Assembly (NCBI GenBank): GCA_034435055.1
Contig: DAOTXS010000024.1
Span: forward strand, 4,509 to 68,508
Reading direction: 5' to 3'
Origin: DAOTXS01 sp034435055
Lineage (GTDB): Bacteria > Chloroflexota > Anaerolineae > UBA4142
Length of the DNA stretch: 64,000 nt
Shown here in pieces: positions 9,011-16,543 of the stretch (position 1 is the first letter of the stretch; each line of letters starts with the position of its first letter). The translations under genes and the position numbers were made by a program. The notes beneath the pieces are model-generated. The model worked only from the letters and a program-made list of their open reading frames with translations, had not been told where the DNA came from and did no database searches.

Positions 9011-9417
9011 GCGGCAAGCAGCCGTACCCCCGATTCTGTTCTGTCCGTCATCTGTCTCACGGCTGGCGCCGTGGTCACGCTTGCGTTGCCGAGTGTTGTT
9101 CGGCTTTCACAGCGAAACTGCGACGGGAATCCACCGGCTTGCGCCAGCCGATCCCACCCGCCTTGCTCCCAGTTGGACATTCACCTAGCCGCCGATATTG
9201 CTATCGACGCTGGTGGGCTTTTACCCCACCGTTGCACTCCTGACTCGCTTACGCGAGCGGATATGTTCTCTGTTGCAGTTGTCGTCACGCGCCGATTACT
9301 CGGCGTGTGCCCTCACTTGTCGTTTCGTGAGGCAACCGCGTTTCTTGCCGCGGCAAGAAACCGGGAGTCGGGAAGTTCCTCTCGTTGATACGAGCGACGG
9401 ATCACTTGCTTGCCGAA
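9011..9417 (-). ncRNA. rnpB: RNase P RNA (bacterial type A)
   Basis: Read on the minus strand, the 5' end CGGCAAGCA (plus 9407-9415) pairs with TGCTTGCCG at the 3' end (plus 9012-9020) as helix P1. Core elements are present: a GAGAGGAACTTCCCGACTCC segment near the 5' end, ACAGAGAACATA, GGGGTAAAAGCCCACCAGC, and the 3' segment GACAGAACAGAATCGGGGGT. Length is about 405 nt, usual for the family. It is the catalytic RNA that trims tRNA 5' ends. The 141-aa open frame on the plus strand here is only its shadow. The 5' end lies 4 nt from the end of a tRNA-Lys gene. Confidence 0.93.
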
Positions 9418-9458
9418 AATGAGGCGGCAGGGAATCGAACCCTGAACCCACAGCTTAA

Positions 9459-10152
9459 CCTACCACACTAGCTTTCGCTAGCCGCGCTTGCGCGCGTTGT
9501 AGTCTGGATCATCTCTTTACCCTCGGCTTTGTCCGGTCGGGTAGATTGCGTATGATCTCTGAGGGCTTGCTTGAAATCGAGATAGGTTTCAAACCAATGA
9601 ACACCTTTGCGTTGATTGTTCTTTGGTTTATCTACTCGAATGACGGTGGTGCCTTTGGCTTCAAGTATTTGATCTACACTCAAAAAGAGAATGATATCTC
9701 TTTGCGGAATGTAAACCGCAAACACATCCACGTCTTTTGATTTGTAGCGATAGCGATATCCCCCGGACCACTCTTCCGAGAATCCACGCTAATTTTGCCT
9801 TCTTTGAGATTCCTCGTCTTGACTTGGATTTTGATTGGTTGGTCATCAACCAAAACAATCAAATCCACTCGCGCCAAGTCTCCCATTTCGGCAAAGACGC
9901 TCAAACCTTTGGACATGAGATGCGCCGCGACACGCAGTACGCCAATGGCTCCCAACTGTTTACTATGTAGTTTCATCTATGCCGCTCTCCTGCATAGGGT
10001 ATCAAACTTTGAGAGCCAATTCAAGGTTGCCTGCTGATTGCCCACATATCCCTGACATTTTCACGCGGAGTAACGTAGTCAGGGCTTGAGGGTGTTCCAG
10101 CATACAGCAATCTGCACTGTCCCAAATTACTTTGGGCAGGCTCCATTCATTA
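9459..10152 (-). ncRNA. Group I intron (IC3-like) in the tRNA-Lys anticodon loop
   Basis: About 694 nt, self-splicing type. P1 pairs exon CUU with GAG, placing the required U-G pair at the 5' splice site, and the last intron base is G. P2 is a clean hairpin (plus 10117-10139). P3 pairs plus 10101-10113 with the stretch after R. P5 CCCTGAC/GTCAGGG; Q-like CAATCAGCAGGCAACC (plus 10025-10040); R-like CTCAGAGATCATACG (9549-9563); P8 TACCC/GGGTA; S-like AAGAGATGATCC (9506-9517), with P7 GATCA/TGATC exact. The core reads much like the cyanobacterial tRNA-Leu intron. An endonuclease frame sits between Q and R. Confidence 0.9.
9468..9976 (-). pseudogene. Intron-encoded PD-(D/E)XK homing endonuclease, frameshifted
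   Basis: The frame opens with ATG at 9976 behind GGAGAG. Residues 1-65 look like the I-Ssp6803I type of PD-(D/E)XK enzyme: RVDLIVLVDD with catalytic Asp38, then KIQVKTR with Gln51 and Lys53. Between about 9795 and 9750 the coding sense moves to another frame, which carries on as YRYRYKSKDVDVFAVYIPQ and ends at 9468, beyond the R and P8 core elements. The usual Glu of the first helix (near residue 13) appears to be Val. A TAG blocks the second frame just upstream of the shift. Either a decayed gene or a sequencing slip in the GGGGG run. Confidence 0.75.
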
Positions 10153-10212
10153 AAGGCTGTTGCTCTGCCAATTGAGCTACCGCCCCCTATAAGATTTTAA
10201 CGTGCGTCAGGC

Positions 10213-10241
10213 ACAAAAATCGGCGTGAGTTCATCACGCCG
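10213..10241 (-). terminator. Terminator of the GAF/fRMsr gene
   Basis: On the minus strand CGGCGTGA and TCACGCCG form a perfect 8-bp stem with a 5-nt loop, followed by ATTTTTGT. It separates the GAF gene from the tRNA-Lys gene 27 bases further on. Confidence 0.7.
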
Positions 10242-10351
10242 CAACAGGCGTTTCCCCGTTTGCTTGGGCAGTTTACCACAACTATTTATTGCTTGTCAAG
10301 CGTTTTGCCAAGCTCAAATTATGTTAATTGGCGGCGAAGTAAAGTCGATGT

Positions 10352-10792
10352 TCAAAAGCGAATTGCCAATAATCTAGCAATCTCCTCCAAAAATATCCGA
10401 TCCGATTCGGTGAACGCCGCCGGCACATCGCTGTCAATATCGATTTCGCCGAACACACGATTGTCGCGCATAATCGGCACGACGATTTCGCTCCGCGTTT
10501 CCAAACTGCACGCGATGTACTCGGCATCGCTGTTCACATCGTCCACGATCACCGTGTCTTTAATGCGCGCGGCGCGCCCACAGATGCCTGCGCCAATCGG
10601 AATGCGTGTGTGTTCGGTGGGGCGACCGCGAAACGAATGCAACACCAATGTCTCGCCATCGAGCAAGTAAAGATAAACGCCGGTGTAATGTGGAAAATTT
10701 TCTTTGAGCGTTGCGGCAACCAAGTCAAGGAGATTAGAGATTGGGGATTCGAGATTTTGTTTGACCAGTTCAATTACTTTTTGTTGATTCAT
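10352..10792 (-). CDS. GAF-domain protein, probable free-methionine-(R)-sulfoxide reductase
   Basis: 146 residues, a single GAF domain. It has the fRMsr pattern: IPIGAGICGRAA with a Cys near 71, then EYIACSLETRSEIVVPI with a Cys near 94, and the ending FGEIDIDSD. fRMsr reduces free Met-R-sulfoxide using two or three cysteines; one of the usual three seems to be absent (the residue in the VNSDAEY stretch). A purely sensory GAF protein remains possible. AGGAATG upstream serves as ribosome site. Confidence 0.75.
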   Translation of the reverse strand: MNQQKVIELVKQNLESPISNLLDLVAATLKENFPHYTGVYLYLLDGETLVLHSFRGRPTEHTRIPIGAGICGRAARIKDTVIVDDVNSDAEYIACSLETRSEIVVPIMRDNRVFGEIDIDSDVPAAFTESDRIFLEEIARLLAIRF

Positions 10793-10808
10793 TTTTCATT
10801 CCTCCATA

Positions 10809-10843
10809 AGAACAAAACCTGTCGGATCCGAGCATCGACAGGT
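10809..10843 (-). terminator. Terminator at the end of the nuo operon
   Basis: ACCTGTCG and CGACAGGT pair around an 11-nt loop. On the minus strand TTTTGTTCTT follows. It lies 25 bases after the nuoN stop and ahead of the GAF gene. Confidence 0.7.
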
Positions 10844-10867
10844 CTATCAATCTCTTGTCTCTAATCT

Positions 10868-12304
10868 CTACCTAAACAACCCGCCCACCGCAAGCGCCAG
10901 CGCCGGTGCAGGGAACACGCCCAGCGCAATCACGCCAACCACGGCGATGATCAACGCAATCGTTACAAACACATCCACGCGCAGCTTGTCCCAACCCGGC
11001 TTGGCTTCGTTCATATACATTTGCACGAGGGGACGCAAATAGAAATACGCTGAGACGAGACTGTTCAATACGCCGATGACCGCCAGCCACGTCCAACCAT
11101 TTTCGACTGCCGCGCTGAAAATCAAAAATTTTCCAACAAACCCGGCGAACGGTGGAAAGCCGGCAAGCGACAGCATGAAAATCGTTAGTGCCGCCGCGAC
11201 GAGCGGTTGCTTTTGCGCCGCGCCAGCATAATCTCCAATTTCTAATCTCTCTCGCGCGCCATCGCTTAACGCAATCACTGCGCCAAACGCACCCAGGTTC
11301 GTTAGCGTGTACGCCAGCAAATAAAACAACGCCGATGACGTACCATTCGATCCCATCGCGACGAGTGCAATCAAAATGTACCCCGCGTGCGCGATACTCG
11401 AGTACGCGAGCATGCGTTTGATATTCGATTGCAAGAGCGCGGCGACGTTGCCGAGTGTCATTGTCAGCACGGCGACAATTGCCAGCACCATTTGCCAATC
11501 GACAGAAATGCCGGGCAAGGCAACAAGGAACGCGCGGAAGAATGCGCCGAACGCCGCCGCTTTGACCGCGACGCTCATAAAGCCGGTCACGGCAGTTGGC
11601 GCGCCTTCGTAAACATCGGGTGTCCACCAATGAAACGGGACGAGCGCAACTTTGAATCCAAAGCCAACCAGTAACAATCCCGCACCGACGAGCAACAAAT
11701 CGTTGCCTTGCTTCGCCGCGAGCGCGATGCGCATCAAGTTGGTCGTGCCGGTCGCGCCAAAAATGAACGCGATGCCGTACAAAAAGAATGCCGACGAAAA
11801 CGCGCCGAGCAAAAAGTATTTCATCCCGGCTTCCAGCGAATGACCATCTTCACGTTTGAACGCGGCGAGGATATACAGCGGCAACGAAAGTAATTCCAGC
11901 GCGAGAAAGATGACGATGAGATCGGTCGCGGTCGTCATCAGAATCATGCCGACAACAGCGAACAACACGAGCGCGTAATACTCGCCTTGGTCAACGCGAT
12001 GCGTGCGTACGAAATCAATCGCCAACAAAATACTCAACGCTGCGCCGATAAGAATAACAAGCGTGAGAAACAAACCAAAATTGTCGGCGACGATCATTCC
12101 GCCGAAGGCCGTTGTGTTCGCACTCCACAAACCGATCGTTGCACCCGCCGCCATGAGCAAGCCCACCAGACTAAGAAAACCCAGCCAGCGTTTGCGCGCC
12201 GGCGATGTGAACAATTCGCCGAGCAAGACGAGCAAGGCGGTGATCGTAACGATGAGCGCGGGAGCGAGGATGCTTAGATTCAAGTCAGGAATGATTATAG
12301 GCAT
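10868..12304 (-). CDS. nuoN: NuoN, complex I membrane subunit
   Basis: 478 residues, about 14 membrane helices, antiporter-like (proton_antipo_M). Conserved features include the EALSLPLYILAAF-like segment (LELLSLPLYIL near 140) and the Lys of LVPFHWWTPDVYEG near 225. NuoN is one of three proton-pumping subunits of NADH:quinone oxidoreductase. The frame opens at 12325, but those first seven codons belong to a repeat, and the ATG at 12304 is preferred. Last gene of the nuo run. Confidence 0.93.
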   Translation of the reverse strand: MPIIIPDLNLSILAPALIVTITALLVLLGELFTSPARKRWLGFLSLVGLLMAAGATIGLWSANTTAFGGMIVADNFGLFLTLVILIGAALSILLAIDFVRTHRVDQGEYYALVLFAVVGMILMTTATDLIVIFLALELLSLPLYILAAFKREDGHSLEAGMKYFLLGAFSSAFFLYGIAFIFGATGTTNLMRIALAAKQGNDLLLVGAGLLLVGFGFKVALVPFHWWTPDVYEGAPTAVTGFMSVAVKAAAFGAFFRAFLVALPGISVDWQMVLAIVAVLTMTLGNVAALLQSNIKRMLAYSSIAHAGYILIALVAMGSNGTSSALFYLLAYTLTNLGAFGAVIALSDGARERLEIGDYAGAAQKQPLVAAALTIFMLSLAGFPPFAGFVGKFLIFSAAVENGWTWLAVIGVLNSLVSAYFYLRPLVQMYMNEAKPGWDKLRVDVFVTIALIIAVVGVIALGVFPAPALALAVGGLFR

Positions 12305-12320
12305 TTTCGATTTTCGATTT

Positions 12321-12423
12321 GTCATTGCGAGGAGCGTCCCGAGCGAAGCGAGGGATCAGCGACAAAGCAATCTCCTAATTTAGATTTGGGGATTGCTTCG
12401 CCCCATCGGGGCTCGCAATGACA
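12321..12423. repeat. REP-like palindrome, TCATTGCGAGG family
   Basis: The element begins GTCATTGCGAGGAGC and ends GCTCGCAATGAC, with internal AAGCAATCTCC and GGGGATTGCTTCG also complementary. It fills the nuoM-nuoN gap. A second copy lies at 19761 and a diverged one at 39014. Confidence 0.75.
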
Positions 12424-12427
12424 AGGA

Positions 12428-13900
12428 CTATTTGATCACATGTAACAACTGCATCACACTCGCCTGAATCGGATCCAAGAACGTGCGCGGGTACACGCCG
12501 ATCCAAACGATGAACACGACCAACGCAACCAGCAATGCAATTTCGCGCACGGATAAATCGGAGAGCGATTTATTTTCTTCGTGCGTAATGGGTCCATTCA
12601 TCACGCGTTGATACATCCACAACAAATAAACGGCAGAGAGGACAACGCCGGTGGCAGCAAACGCCGCGTACCACACATTCGCCTGAAACGCGCCGACGAG
12701 AATCAAAAATTCACCAACAAAGCCGTTCAAGCCGGGCAAGCCCACTGACGAGAACATCACAATCAGCATGAACGCGGCGTAAATCGGCATCACTTTGGCG
12801 ATGCCACCAAAATCGGCGATGAGGCGTGTGTGCCGGCGTTCGTACAACATCCCCACCAGCAAAAACAGTGCGCCGGTCGAAAGACCGTGATTGATCATTT
12901 GCAAAATACCACCGCTCATCCCTTGCGCGTTGAAGGCAAACAAACCCAGCATTACAAAACCAAGGTGTGAGACACTCGAGAACGCCACCAGCGATTTCAC
13001 ATCGCGTTGCACGATAGACACGATGGCGCCGTAGATGATACCAATGATCGCCAGCACAATCATCCATGGCGCAAACGATTTTGCGGCCTCCGGGAACAGT
13101 GGCAAGCAGAATCGAAGGAAACCGTACGTACCCATTTTGAGCAAGACGCCGGCAAGGATCACACTGCCCGCCGTCGGCGCTTCCACGTGCGCATCGGGTA
13201 GCCACGTGTGAAAGGGAAACATTGGTACTTTGATCGCAAACGCCAGCGCGAACGCGAGGAACAAGATCGGTTGCAAGCCCAGCGGCACCGGCGTTCTCAA
13301 AACATCCGTGAGCGCGAACGAGAGCGTGCCAGTTACATCGCGTTGCACAAACACCAGCGCCAGCATCGCCACCAACATCAGCGTCGAGCCGAACATCGTG
13401 AACAGGATAAATTTGATGGCGGCGTACACTTTGCGCCCGTGCCCCCAAATGCCGATCAGGAACGCCATCGGGATGAGCGTAAATTCCCAAAAGATGTAGA
13501 ATAGAAATAGATCGAAAGATACGAAAACGCCGATCATTGCGGATTCGAGCAAGAGGAAAAAGATGTGATACTCTTTGACGCGCTCAATGATGCCAACCCA
13601 GGAGCCGCCAATCGCGATGATCATCAAGAACGTGGTGAGCAACACGAGCAAAATGCTCAAGCCATCCACGGCGAGATACCACGAGATACCCAGTTGCGGA
13701 ATCCACGCAACGCGCTCGACGAATTGCAAATCGGCAGTGGCGCGGAAATTCAAGAACAATACAACACTGACGACGAACTCGATAATTGTCGTGGCGAGCG
13801 CGAGCCATCGAACTGCTTTTTCGGATTGGTGCGGAATGAACAATAGAATGAGCGCGCCAACCAGCGGGAGAACAATGAGAAGAGAAAGTAGATTAGTCAT
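12428..13900 (-). CDS. nuoM: NuoM, complex I membrane subunit
   Basis: 490 residues, 14 predicted membrane helices. Family marks are the Glu in FFLLLESAMIGVF near 115-125 (pumping pathway), the Lys of FAIKVPMFPFHTWLPDAHVEAPT near 225-245, and VGLPGLNGFVGEFL near 390. It overlaps the stop of the upstream REP-transposase gene by 8 bases, so the transposase has become part of the operon. Confidence 0.95.
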   Translation of the reverse strand: MTNLLSLLIVLPLVGALILLFIPHQSEKAVRWLALATTIIEFVVSVVLFLNFRATADLQFVERVAWIPQLGISWYLAVDGLSILLVLLTTFLMIIAIGGSWVGIIERVKEYHIFFLLLESAMIGVFVSFDLFLFYIFWEFTLIPMAFLIGIWGHGRKVYAAIKFILFTMFGSTLMLVAMLALVFVQRDVTGTLSFALTDVLRTPVPLGLQPILFLAFALAFAIKVPMFPFHTWLPDAHVEAPTAGSVILAGVLLKMGTYGFLRFCLPLFPEAAKSFAPWMIVLAIIGIIYGAIVSIVQRDVKSLVAFSSVSHLGFVMLGLFAFNAQGMSGGILQMINHGLSTGALFLLVGMLYERRHTRLIADFGGIAKVMPIYAAFMLIVMFSSVGLPGLNGFVGEFLILVGAFQANVWYAAFAATGVVLSAVYLLWMYQRVMNGPITHEENKSLSDLSVREIALLVALVVFIVWIGVYPRTFLDPIQASVMQLLHVIK

Positions 13901-14540
13901 TCTTCAAGTTTCGTTGTGAAAACCAGATTTTTTCATCCGCAAGCCAACCGTCTTGGGTGGGTTGACCGATAAGATTCTCGCGGTCAAATTTCCATCGAAA
14001 TGGATTCGACACAATGTACTCACGGATGCGGTTCAGTTCATTTTCATTGCGGATGATATGTTCGTAATAGTTGCGTTGCCAAAATTTTCCGACAACGTTG
14101 AGATTATTTTGTTTGATGTAGTTGAGCCACATTATCGTGCACAATGATTTGAATGCACCAACCACATTGCCCAAGGTTGGTCTCGTAGGGGCAGGGCTCG
14201 CCCCTGCCCTGCCTTGGACGACCCTCGCCCCATTCTGGGCGACCACAAGGGTCGCCCCAACGTCATCCGCCAACACCAGGATGCCGTGAATGTGATTAGG
14301 CATGACCACGAATGCATCCAACGCGACCGATGGAAAACGATTCGGAATATCATTCCAAGACCGATTTACAATTTCGCCTAACGCTGATAATGCGATCCCG
14401 CTGTCGCGAATTTCCGATAAGATGCACGCGCGGTCTCGAACCGTTGCTGTAATAAAGTACGCCCCTGCGCTTGAATAGTCGTACCCTTTCAAGCGGATTG
14501 ACCGACGATGATGTTTCGTTGGGTTGTATCGTGATCTCAT
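13893..14540 (-). CDS. REP-associated Y1 (HUH) transposase, RAYT
   Basis: 215 residues of the IS200-like Y1 family. The HUH motif is MPNHIHGIL near 102-110, and the catalytic Tyr lies in KFWQRNYYEHIIRNENE near 171. The N-terminus (RRSIRLKGYDYSSAGAYFIT) is typical of RAYT proteins, which nick single-stranded REP palindromes. Residues about 114-120 onward (TLVVAQNG then GRAGASPAPT) are encoded by a GC-rich palindromic repeat at 14185-14258. It lies in the nuo operon between nuoL and nuoM, same strand. Confidence 0.9.
   Translation of the reverse strand: MRSRYNPTKHHRRSIRLKGYDYSSAGAYFITATVRDRACILSEIRDSGIALSALGEIVNRSWNDIPNRFPSVALDAFVVMPNHIHGILVLADDVGATLVVAQNGARVVQGRAGASPAPTRPTLGNVVGAFKSLCTIMWLNYIKQNNLNVVGKFWQRNYYEHIIRNENELNRIREYIVSNPFRWKFDRENLIGQPTQDGWLADEKIWFSQRNLKND
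14185..14258. repeat. REP-like palindrome inside the RAYT gene
   Basis: Starts GTAGGGGCAGGGCTCGCCCC and ends with GGGCGACC, a 4-nt spacer and GGGTCGCCC. Both halves are self-complementary. It stays in frame in the transposase and shares its GTAGGGGC/GGTCGCC words with the repeat at 20382. Confidence 0.7.
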
Positions 14541-14554
14541 TTTGCGATTCTACA

Positions 14555-16504
14555 TTACCGCAACATCAACCACCCCAGCACCATCACCGTGCCGATAAGC
14601 ATCAACAACGCGTACGCGCGCGCGTAACCGGTTTGCCATCCGCGCAGAACGCGGCTGACCGACGCCGTGGCTTGTCCCAGCCCATTCGCAAAACCATCAA
14701 TGATTTTCACATCCACGGTTTGCCACAAGAACATGGCGAGCTTGCCACCCTGTTTGACGAAAATCCAAGCATAGATTTCGTCCACATAGTACTTGTGCCA
14801 CAGCAAGTTATAGATACTGCTAAATCGCTTTGCCAAGTTCTTTGGAATTTCCGGACGCAGTTGGTAGAACCAGAACGCCGTTGCAATGCCAAGCAAGCCA
14901 ACTGCAACCGATGCACCGATTAACATCCATTCCATTGATGGCGTGAGATGCAAATCGTGTGGCTTGAACACCGGCTCAAAATATCCTTCAAGGAAATTCG
15001 GTCCGATTACTTTGGGCATTCCAACAAAGCCGGCAATGATCGAGAAGAATGCGAGGATGGCAAGCGGAATCGTCATCACCGCCGGCGATTCGTGGGGATG
15101 AAGCGACCGATGGCCGACGACCGATGACAGATGATGCTCTGCTTCGGTCTTCGGTCCTCCGTCCTCCGTCCAGCGTGCTTGCGTGCGGAAGGTCAAGAAG
15201 AACGCACGGAAAATGTAGAACGCGGTAAGTAACGCCGTGAGCAAACCGATTGCCCACAAAATCGTATGACCGGAGCCGAACGCGGCGGCAAGAATTTCGT
15301 CTTTGCTGAAAAAGCCGGACAGGAGCGGAAAGCCGGCAATCGCCAGCGCACCCACACCAAAGGTCGTGTACGTCCACGGCATCACCTTGGACAAGCCCCC
15401 CAGTTTCCGCATATCAATGATGCCGTTCATCGCGTGCATCACACTCCCCGCCGCGAGGAAGAGCAACGCTTTGAAAAAGGCGTGCGTCATCAAATGAAAG
15501 ATGCCAGCGCCGTACGCCATCACGCCAACCCCTAGGAACATATAACCGAGTTGCGAAATCGTGGAGTACGCGAGGACGCGCTTCAAATCCATTTGCACGA
15601 GCGCAATCGTCGCGGCGAAGAGCGCGGTGAGTCCACCCGTCCACGCAACGACTTCGGATGAGAACGGCGCGAGTTCGAACAAGACGTGCGAACGCGCCAC
15701 CATATACACGCCCGCCGTAACCATCGTGGCGGCGTGGATGAGCGCGCTGACCGGCGTGGGACCCTCCATCGCGTCGGGCAACCAGACGTAGAGCGGGAGT
15801 TGCGCCGATTTGCCCACCGCGCCGGCAAAAAGCAACAGCGTGATGATCGTGATGATTGGTGCGCCGGGCTGGAACCATTCGTGCGCGCTCTCAAACACGT
15901 GCACAAAATCGAGCGTGCCGAACGTAACGAAAATCAAAATCACACCCAGCCCAAAACCAAAATCGCCGACGCGCGTGGTGATGAAGGCTTTTTTGCCTGC
16001 CGCCGCCGCTTCCGGCTTGTGAAACCAGAACGCGATCAGCAAATACGAGCACAAGCCGACGAGTTCCCAGCCGACGTACATCAGCAAATAGTTATTGCCA
16101 AGCACGAGCATCAGCATCGAGAACACAAAGAGGTTGAGGTACGTAAAGAAGCGACCGTAGCCGTCGTCGTGTTCCATATAGCCGATAGAGTACACGTGGA
16201 TGAGAAAGCCGACGCCGGTAACAACGAGGAGCATCAGCGCGGAGAGCGGATCGAGCAGGAAAGCAACGTCAACTTTGAAGTCGCCGACCGGAACCCACGA
16301 ATACAACGATACGTTGATGACGCGATGATGCTCGTCTTGCGCTTGCATTGCCAAGAACATCAAAAGCGACACGATGAATGAAAGCCCAACGGTGCCGCAC
16401 GCGATTGCGCTGACGAGCCAGCGCGGCATCTTGCGACTAAAAATTGCGTTGATGGTTGCGCCGGCAAGCGGTAACACCGGCACGAGCCAGAGTAAGTTGG
16501 TCAA
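14555..16504 (-). CDS. nuoL: NuoL, complex I membrane subunit
   Basis: 649 residues, 16 or more membrane helices with the long lateral C-terminal helix. Conserved segments include the Lys in KSAQLPLYVWLPDAMEGPTPVSALIHAATM near 230-260 and MTHAFFKALLFLAAGSVMHAM near 335-355. Residues about 445-467 (WTEDGGPKTEAEHHLSSVVG) look foreign to the family; they are encoded by a palindromic repeat at 15104-15171. Confidence 0.95.
   Translation of the reverse strand: MTNLLWLVPVLPLAGATINAIFSRKMPRWLVSAIACGTVGLSFIVSLLMFLAMQAQDEHHRVINVSLYSWVPVGDFKVDVAFLLDPLSALMLLVVTGVGFLIHVYSIGYMEHDDGYGRFFTYLNLFVFSMLMLVLGNNYLLMYVGWELVGLCSYLLIAFWFHKPEAAAAGKKAFITTRVGDFGFGLGVILIFVTFGTLDFVHVFESAHEWFQPGAPIITIITLLLFAGAVGKSAQLPLYVWLPDAMEGPTPVSALIHAATMVTAGVYMVARSHVLFELAPFSSEVVAWTGGLTALFAATIALVQMDLKRVLAYSTISQLGYMFLGVGVMAYGAGIFHLMTHAFFKALLFLAAGSVMHAMNGIIDMRKLGGLSKVMPWTYTTFGVGALAIAGFPLLSGFFSKDEILAAAFGSGHTILWAIGLLTALLTAFYIFRAFFLTFRTQARWTEDGGPKTEAEHHLSSVVGHRSLHPHESPAVMTIPLAILAFFSIIAGFVGMPKVIGPNFLEGYFEPVFKPHDLHLTPSMEWMLIGASVAVGLLGIATAFWFYQLRPEIPKNLAKRFSSIYNLLWHKYYVDEIYAWIFVKQGGKLAMFLWQTVDVKIIDGFANGLGQATASVSRVLRGWQTGYARAYALLMLIGTVMVLGWLMLR
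15104..15171. repeat. Palindromic repeat read in frame within nuoL
   Basis: GACCGATGGCCGACGACCGA on one side and CGGTCTTCGGTCCTCCGTCC on the other form an imperfect inverted pair rich in GACCGA/GGACGG words. It keeps the nuoL frame open and encodes a polar loop insert. Confidence 0.65.
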
Positions 16505-16543
16505 GTGTTAGTTCCTTGATGATATCAATTACATCGAAATATG

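Larger units (their letters stand above)
9420..10186 (-). tRNA. tRNA-Lys(UUU) interrupted by a group I intron
   Basis: Two exons on the minus strand. Exon 1 (10186-10153, 34 nt) gives acceptor strand GGGGCGG, the D arm, anticodon stem ACAGC and loop start CTT. Exon 2 (9458-9420, 39 nt) gives TTAA, stem GCTGT, variable loop, T arm with TTCGATT, acceptor CCGCCTC and discriminator A. Joined, the loop reads CUUUUAA, anticodon UUU. The acceptor (with one G-U pair), anticodon and T stems all pair. CCA is not encoded. The break lies between U34 and U35. The gene is apparently the only tRNA-Lys in the window. Confidence 0.92.

Noticed and set aside
8963..9388. Plus-strand frame of 141 residues
   Set aside because: It lies fully on the opposite strand of rnpB, whose conserved core explains the sequence; the protein has no family features.
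9421..9458. T-arm-like sequence as the end of a tmRNA
   Set aside because: No tag-coding region or tmRNA 5' end nearby; instead its stems pair exactly with the tRNA-Lys 5' half at 10153-10186.
10153..10186. tRNA 5' half as a pseudo-tRNA fragment
   Set aside because: The matching 3' half and a complete group I core lie downstream, so it is an exon, not a remnant.
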